Assembly: GCF_030272615.1 (NCBI RefSeq)
Contig: NC_081409.1
Span: forward strand, 913,815,840-913,879,839
DNA: 64,000 bases
Direction of reading: 5' to 3'
Source of the DNA: Cryptomeria japonica
Lineage: Eukaryota > Streptophyta > Pinopsida > Cupressales > Cupressaceae
This document shows, piece after piece, positions 59,483 to 64,000 of the stretch. The notes below the pieces were generated by a model. That model made no database searches, was not told the DNA's origin, and worked only from the letters and a program-made list of their open reading frames with translations. Both the position numbers and the translations under genes were made by a program. Within the stretch, counting starts at the first letter, position 1, and the number at the start of each line of letters is the position of its first letter.

Positions 59483-60486
59483 TTACTTAACCTCTTCAAA
59501 TTTTTCTTTACCTTTCAAGCTATAACTTTTGTTGTCTATCGGTATTCCTTTACTTCTACAGAATTTAACAATATGCCCAATCTTGTTACATGCATAATAA
59601 GTTACATTATTTTTCTGAATAACTTTTCCATAACCTATGCCAGTTTGTGTTCTGCATTGATTAGATAAATGTCCAAATCTTCCACAAATATAACATCTCA
59701 CATTCATTCTGCAGTTTTCAGAATTGTGACCTACTTTGTTGCATTTAGAACATTGACCAGTGGGTGTGTTGATATTCTGATAATTTCTAGATCTACATTC
59801 ATTTGCTCTATGACCATACTTATTACAGTTAAAGCATTTTCCATTGAATTTATAAGCATTAGGTTGTCTTACCGGTTTGTTGTGATCCTGAGTATTTGCA
59901 GTACCGGAGCTTTCACCAACTTCAAAGCCAATTCCAAAAGTGTCACCTTTAGGTTTTTGATTCTTCAGCAAGGTGCCAAGTTCCTCTAAGCTTTTGTTGA
60001 ATTTTTATTTATGTTGATTTGCAGTTTCTAATTCTTTTTCTAAGACTTCTTTTTGTCTCATCAGTTCATTTGAGTCATTCTGAGTATGCATCAGATCTGT
60101 CTTCAACATGTCATTTTCATAGCTAAGTCTTGTGTTCTCATTTGCTGCATCACTTAGTCTTCTGGTCAATTCTTCTTCATTCTTCTTCCTATCCTTAATC
60201 TCTTTGCAAAATCTCATGGTCATATCCTGCATCTCATTCTCTGTTGTCATGATCTCTCGTTTCAACTTGCTTATCATATCATTAAGTGATTCCTTTTCAT
60301 CATTCTCATTTTGCAATTTTTCACAAAGTTCTCTTCTCTTATTTCTTGCAACAGCAAAATTTTCTTGAAGTGCCTGAATGATATCCTGAGCTACCTTTAA
60401 ATCATCTTCTAGTTTTATATATTTTCCAATTTTTCTGCATCATAGTCTGTAAGAGCTCCTTCCAATTGCTTCATCAGATTTTCCAT
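59483..60486 (-). pseudogene. ORF1 of element B: coiled coil plus four CCHC zinc knuckles
   Basis: Gag-like protein. The ATG at 60486 lies about 60 bp after the primer site (MENLMKQLEGAL). A one-base deletion near 60425 shifts the frame. Residues to ~150 are a long coiled coil (KLKREIMTTENEMQDMTMRF, KKNEEELTRRLSDAA). A TAA at 60005-60007 sits in K*KFNKSLEELGTLLKNQK; element A has a stop at the same codon. Four knuckles then follow: CFNCNKYGHRANEC, CSKCNKVGHNSENC, CYICGRFGHLSNQC and YACNKIGHIVKFC (first Cys changed to Tyr). No UBN2 capsid domain is seen, unlike ordinary Copia gag. Confidence 0.82.
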
Positions 60487-60543
60487 CTTTACCGGTGTCA
60501 AGATCTTCCTCAAGTTGTTATGCTTATAAAAATAGAGGACCAA

Positions 60544-60555
60544 GCTCTGATACCA
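60544..60555 (-). other. Primer-binding site of B (tRNA-iMet type)
   Basis: TGGTATCAGAGC on minus, two bases inside the 5' LTR. It is identical to the site of Copia E and suggests that B is driven by a Copia-type replication machinery. Confidence 0.92.
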
Positions 60556-60557
60556 AT

Positions 60558-61353
60558 TGTTAGGAATCCCACAGATACTGAGAGTGGGGGGTGAATCAGT
60601 ATCTGACCGGTGTATAGAATTTCTTAACTTAAAACATGCAGAACATAATATAACAGTGTACCAGTATGCAAGAAATAATGCAATAAATAGAATCAAGAAC
60701 ATCCACATGAAAAGAACAACATAACACAAGATTTCAACGAGGAAACCTAGTGTGGGAAAAACCTCGGTGGGATTTGTGACCCACAATATTCACTCACTGG
60801 CCAATAAGAGAATATTACTTGCAATAGGGGCCTGCACATGCAGGAAGGCCAACTACCTAGAGCTCACTACTCAATGGGAAGTCTCATTGACTTACAATGA
60901 GGATTATACAAATCCAATATCTTGTACTGCTTTACAATAGCATCTTCAATGCCAGATTCAGTACCGGTTCATGCTTTGTTCTTTACATATACCCCTTAAC
61001 CTATATTTCGCATAATAGGTCTGCCTAATATTTTCCTTAATTCTTATATATCCTATATCAAATGTCTACAATGATCTCTTTTATATATAAGAGTCATTTT
61101 ACAATTTGCCAAGTCGGCTTACAAAGTTTTTCAATAATAAACAAAATATAATATAACAAAAATCCTGTCGGCCTCTGTACCGGTATACTTCCTTTCTTCT
61201 ATGTCGGTGTTGGTGTCTTGAGTGCCAGTGTAGAGTGTGATCTGCTGATGCCGGTATAATGCCTTTGCCAGTGCCATAGGATTGCAAGGTTGCCATCAAT
61301 GATAAAACCTTCAATCACATACAATGTCTCATTGGAGTGTGCATATGCCAACA
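60558..61353 (-). repeat. 5' LTR of element B
   Basis: 796 bp, TGTTAGGAATCCCACAG to GCATATGCCAACA in plus reading. It contains the uninterrupted AATTCTTATATATCC site where C inserted in the other LTR. A few percent of bases differ from the split LTR by eye. Confidence 0.93.
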
Positions 61354-62305
61354 CAATGTTCTTTGATAACCTCTCCCTCTGTCTCATAATTTACTGAAAT
61401 GATTTAAAGTAACCCCATAGTTTTTCTTCTCTGTTGGTACCAAGACTGGTGATCGCTTCCTTGATCTGCATACCTATCGGTATGTCATGAGCCCAACGCT
61501 TCTTTCCAAGACTAGGTAGCTCATTCATGAAGTAAAGCATTAGACATACAATGAGATTTCCATTTCTAAAAGTTCATTTTTTAACTCCTTTGATCTTTCC
61601 AAGATTTAACATTAGCTCAGTCCTTCACCATTCACATAGATCATATTATGCATTATTCCTTAGCATATGATATGCGACATGAATGCATGAACTAGAAATA
61701 GAATTCAATCCGCTAGATTGAGTTACCTTATAACCGATTATCATACTTGCAAATTTTACATCAGTATCAGTGATTGTGCTGATCCTCATTGATCTGTGAT
61801 CATGAGTTGCACCGGCGAGTTTCTCGACCTCTGAGTTGGAATTTTCTTTGCCAGGTTCTTGACTGACCTTGGGTAAGATGGTGACCGCTTGAATAGCCTC
61901 CTTAGTGATCATGTAAGGCTGATCTAGCCAGATAAACTCGTTGTGAACCCTGCTCAGAATGTATCTAATGATCTCAACCTTGAATTCCGGTATGTACAGA
62001 ATACCGGTTAACCCTAGATCCTCAATTGCCTTGAATTCTGGCTTGATGGTTTTGGAGCTGCCCAGTATCACACATTGATACATTATTTTTATCTCCTTTG
62101 TGCCTAGATCCTCCAGGGTGCAATGAATGTATGCCCTTACGTCTTCAACATACATCACACCATCGGGAACCCTAGAAAATGCTCCCACAAAGTCTTCCTT
62201 CTTAGCAATCAAGGGAACCTCCTTGAATACAGGCCTCAACCTATCCTTAACCTCGACAACAGTGGGGTTTGCAATGAAAGTAGGAGCTGAAGATCCAGAT
62301 GCCAT
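61354..62305 (-). pseudogene. ORF2 of element A, N-terminal part
   Basis: The ATG at 62305 opens MASGSSAPTFIANPTVVEV, aligning with B from its start. Conserved stretches are GVMYVEDVRAYIHC, ILSRVHNEFIWLDQPYMITKEAIQAV, GATHDHRSMRISTITDTDVKFASMIIGYK and NSISSSCIHVAYHM. A stop at 61646 is followed in the same frame by LMLYFMNELPSLGKKRWAHDIPIGMQIKEAI, then RQRERLSKNIV where element B is inserted. The rest resumes at 38721. Confidence 0.78.
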
Positions 62306-62652
62306 TTCGAAGAATACCTGAAAGTGAACATCAGTTGGAAGATTGAGTGCTTGTTTGATAACTGCTCGAAATCCTTTAACAATGCTCTTGCACGCTCTTA
62401 ATTCACCTTTACTTCACTCTAAATTATTGAATGCTCGGTGAGTGAAAATGAATCCACTTACCCTTTTTATCAGCGGATAGAATCCTAATCTTTTTTTGAT
62501 AATAAACGCTTCACGAATAACCTTACCGAATGCCGGTTTCATAGTCTTGTGTTGGGTGAACCTTCATCAATGATGAACAAAAATTTCCAGATCTCCTCTA
62601 AGGTAATATGCAAGATTTCGCAATGAGTTTGCCAACCCCTAAGGCTTATGCC

Positions 62653-63367
62653 TCAATTATCGGTGGAATTTCCTGCCGGTGGAGGAATGCCCTGTTCTAC
62701 CGGTGGAGTTATTTGTGTAGATCCATCTCCACTTGGTCCTTGAGATTTCCTAACCCATCTCTTGGTGTGATCTTGTTGTATTTCATCTACCTTCTGCTTT
62801 CCTTTTTCATTACTTTTATCATTACTAACCAGTTGAGTCTTGCTTCTGTAGTACTTAGCAATATGACCTATTTTGTTGCATGCATAACATGTAACATTGT
62901 TCTTCTGAATTGCTTTGACATATCCAGTATCATTCCTTGACCTACAATGATTAGCAAAATGTCCAAACTTTCCACATGCATGACATTTAACATTCATTCT
63001 ACAGTCTTCTGACTTATGACTACACTTCTTGCAATTTGTGCATTGGCCGGGAACATAATTGTAGTTTTGATTTGCTCTATTTCTACATTGTTTAGCTATA
63101 TGCCCAAATTTATTGCAAATATAATATCTACCATTGAATTTATAAGCATTAGATTTCCTTACCGGTATCCTCTGTTCTAATAAGTTTTGGACACCGATTG
63201 TTTGATTTGCAGTACTGGAGCTTTCACCTTGTACAAATCCAAGTCCTTTAGAATCATCACTATGCCTTTGTCTTTTCAACAAGTCATCTAATTGAGCAAC
63301 ACTGATCCTAAACTTTTATTTGTACTCACTAGAAGTAGTCAGATCATCTCTTAGAGATATTACTTAT
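62653..63367 (-). pseudogene. ORF1 of element A: zinc-knuckle part (5' end cut by D)
   Basis: Four knuckle units: YYICNKFGHIAKQC (first Cys to Tyr), CTNCKKCSHKSEDC, CHACGKFGHFANHC and CYACNKIGHIAKYY (last Cys to Tyr). Before them is ISVAQLDDLLKRQRHS, preceded by a TAA at 63316-63318 in K*KF, the same site as in B. Upstream, the coiled coil is cut by element D at 63368. The C-terminus is Pro/Gly/Thr-rich (DGSTQITPPVEQGIPPPAG). Confidence 0.8.
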
Positions 63368-64000
63368 TGTAGTCACATAAATCTGTCCACTTAATTAAAT
63401 GAATACTTAGTATTTATTTGATTATTTAACCATCAATTAATAATTAATTAAATTAATATTTAATTAATTCATCTTAACCCTATTCTCCTATTAATTAAAT
63501 AAATTATTCAATTTATTTGATTTAATTCACTTAACCAAATTCAGACCATTAATTAAATAAATAAATCATATTTATTTAATTAAATCTTCTCTCACATTTA
63601 AATAAATTAATATTTATTTAAAACCCCCAAAATCCCACCTCTCACATTTAAATAAATAAATCATTTATTTAAATCACCTTTATCCTCCACCCACTTGTAT
63701 TTTCCTACAAAAGCAAGTTGCACAATTATTTTAAATAAATAATTTATTTAAAACACCTTTATCCTCCACCCACTTGTATTTTCCTACAAAAGCAAGTTGC
63801 ACAACTATTTTAAATAAATTATTTATTTAAAATCCTATTTATCCTCACCCACTTGAAACCTTTAATGGTTTCCCTTAAAGTATTCAAACTTGATGACTTT
63901 AAAGTCCTCAAACTTGATGGCTTCCTTCTATAGTCTTCTTAAGACTTTAATGGTTTTCCTTAAAGTCTTCAAGCCTTTAATGGTTCCCCTCAAAGTCTTC
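63368..64000 (+). mobile_element. Element D: LTR start, cut by window edge
   Basis: It begins TGTAGTCACATAAATCTGTCC, matching the start of solo LTR D' at 5302. It interrupts ORF1 of element A; CTTAT (63363-63367) is the only flank visible. AT-rich palindromes fill 63390-63660. The rest resembles 6480-6600 of D' loosely. Whether it is a solo LTR or a full element cannot be seen. Confidence 0.7.
63675..63832 (+). repeat. 79-bp tandem duplication in D
   Basis: Two adjacent 79-bp units each begin CACCTTTATCCTCCACCC and contain CCTACAAAAGCAAGTTGCAC and an AAATAAAT palindrome. A partial third unit follows to about 63850. D' has the CAAGTTGCAC element only once (about 5597). Confidence 0.8.

Larger units (their letters stand above)
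38727..61353 (-). mobile_element. Element B: polymerase-less LTR element, complete (with Gypsy C nested)
   Basis: Inserted into ORF2 of element A. The target duplication CAATG is at 38722-38726 and 61354-61358, and joining the flanks restores the A reading frame (KNIV|EKY). The 5' LTR is at the right (60558-61353) and the 3' LTR at the left. The latter is split by Gypsy C into 38727-39216 and 55236-55541; both LTRs total 796 bp. The internal region (55542-60557) holds ORF1 and ORF2 only. A canonical tRNA-iMet primer site is present. Structure is complete for an LTR element but no enzymatic gene exists. Confidence 0.9.
35402..63367 (-). mobile_element. Element A: polymerase-less LTR element with coiled-coil/zinc-knuckle ORF1 and large ORF2
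   Basis: Outermost element of the right nest. Its own sequence is 35402-38726 plus 61354-63367. Element B (with C inside) interrupts ORF2, and element D interrupts ORF1 at 63368. Its 3' LTR (left) and polypurine tract are visible; the 5' LTR is lost beyond D. It encodes the same two proteins in the same order as B but is clearly diverged (roughly half the residues of the ORF2 N-terminus agree by eye). No protease, integrase or RT is present. Confidence 0.8.

Noticed and set aside
1-64000. A host protein-coding gene
   Set aside because: Every long ORF belongs to a retroelement protein, an element accessory ORF, or a shadow frame. No exon structure was recognised.

Overview
This window is plant nuclear DNA made almost entirely of nested retrotransposons. 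No host gene, rRNA, tRNA, CRISPR array or bacterial feature was recognised. The plant origin rests on three things: a Ty3/Gypsy element with a second RNase H after the first (the plant Tat lineage), an antisense plant mobile domain (PMD) gene, and plant L1-type LINE and Ty1/Copia proteins. The depth of nesting and lack of genes suggest a very large, repeat-rich genome, possibly a gymnosperm. That is an inference, not a diagnosis.

Left part (1-26.5 kb). Positions 1-4694 hold the 5' part of a minus-strand Tat-like Gypsy element (Gypsy-1), cut by the window edge. Next comes a decayed minus-strand Copia-type element (G; about 4791-26459). Its left LTR carries a solo LTR (D', 5302-7410, TSD CAAAC). 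Its gag is split by a full Copia element (E, 8503-24109, TSD CCAAG). Its right LTR carries another solo LTR (H, 25303-26434, TSD GAAGC). The reverse transcriptase of E is in turn split by a polymerase-less Gypsy element (F, 13579-21402, TSD CTACC) with an intact 1141-codon gag-protease-like ORF.

Middle (26.5-34.6 kb). A decayed minus-strand L1-type LINE has ORF1 (DUF4283-like plus CCHC), ORF2 (endonuclease, RT, RNase H) and an unusual third ORF downstream of ORF2.

Right part (35.4-64 kb). This is a three-level nest. Outer element A (minus strand, 35402-63367) is split by related element B (38727-61353, TSD CAATG). The left LTR of B is split by Gypsy C (39217-55230, TSD CTTAT), a plus-strand 16-kb Tat element of the same family as Gypsy-1. 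The empty site of C can be read in the other LTR of B. A fourth insertion (D, from 63368) cuts the first ORF of A and runs off the window.

The most interesting content is the A/B family. These LTR elements have a tRNA-iMet-type primer site but no protease, integrase or RT. Instead they share two genes: a coiled-coil protein with four CCHC zinc knuckles, and a protein of about 1,090 codons of unknown function. Gypsy C carries an antisense PMD gene, and a repeated CACAGACGCG-type motif lies upstream of both its sense and antisense genes in the matching orientation. Most autonomous genes here are dead. The gag-pol of C keeps one frame over 7.5 kb and is broken only by nonsense codons that look like C-to-T changes.
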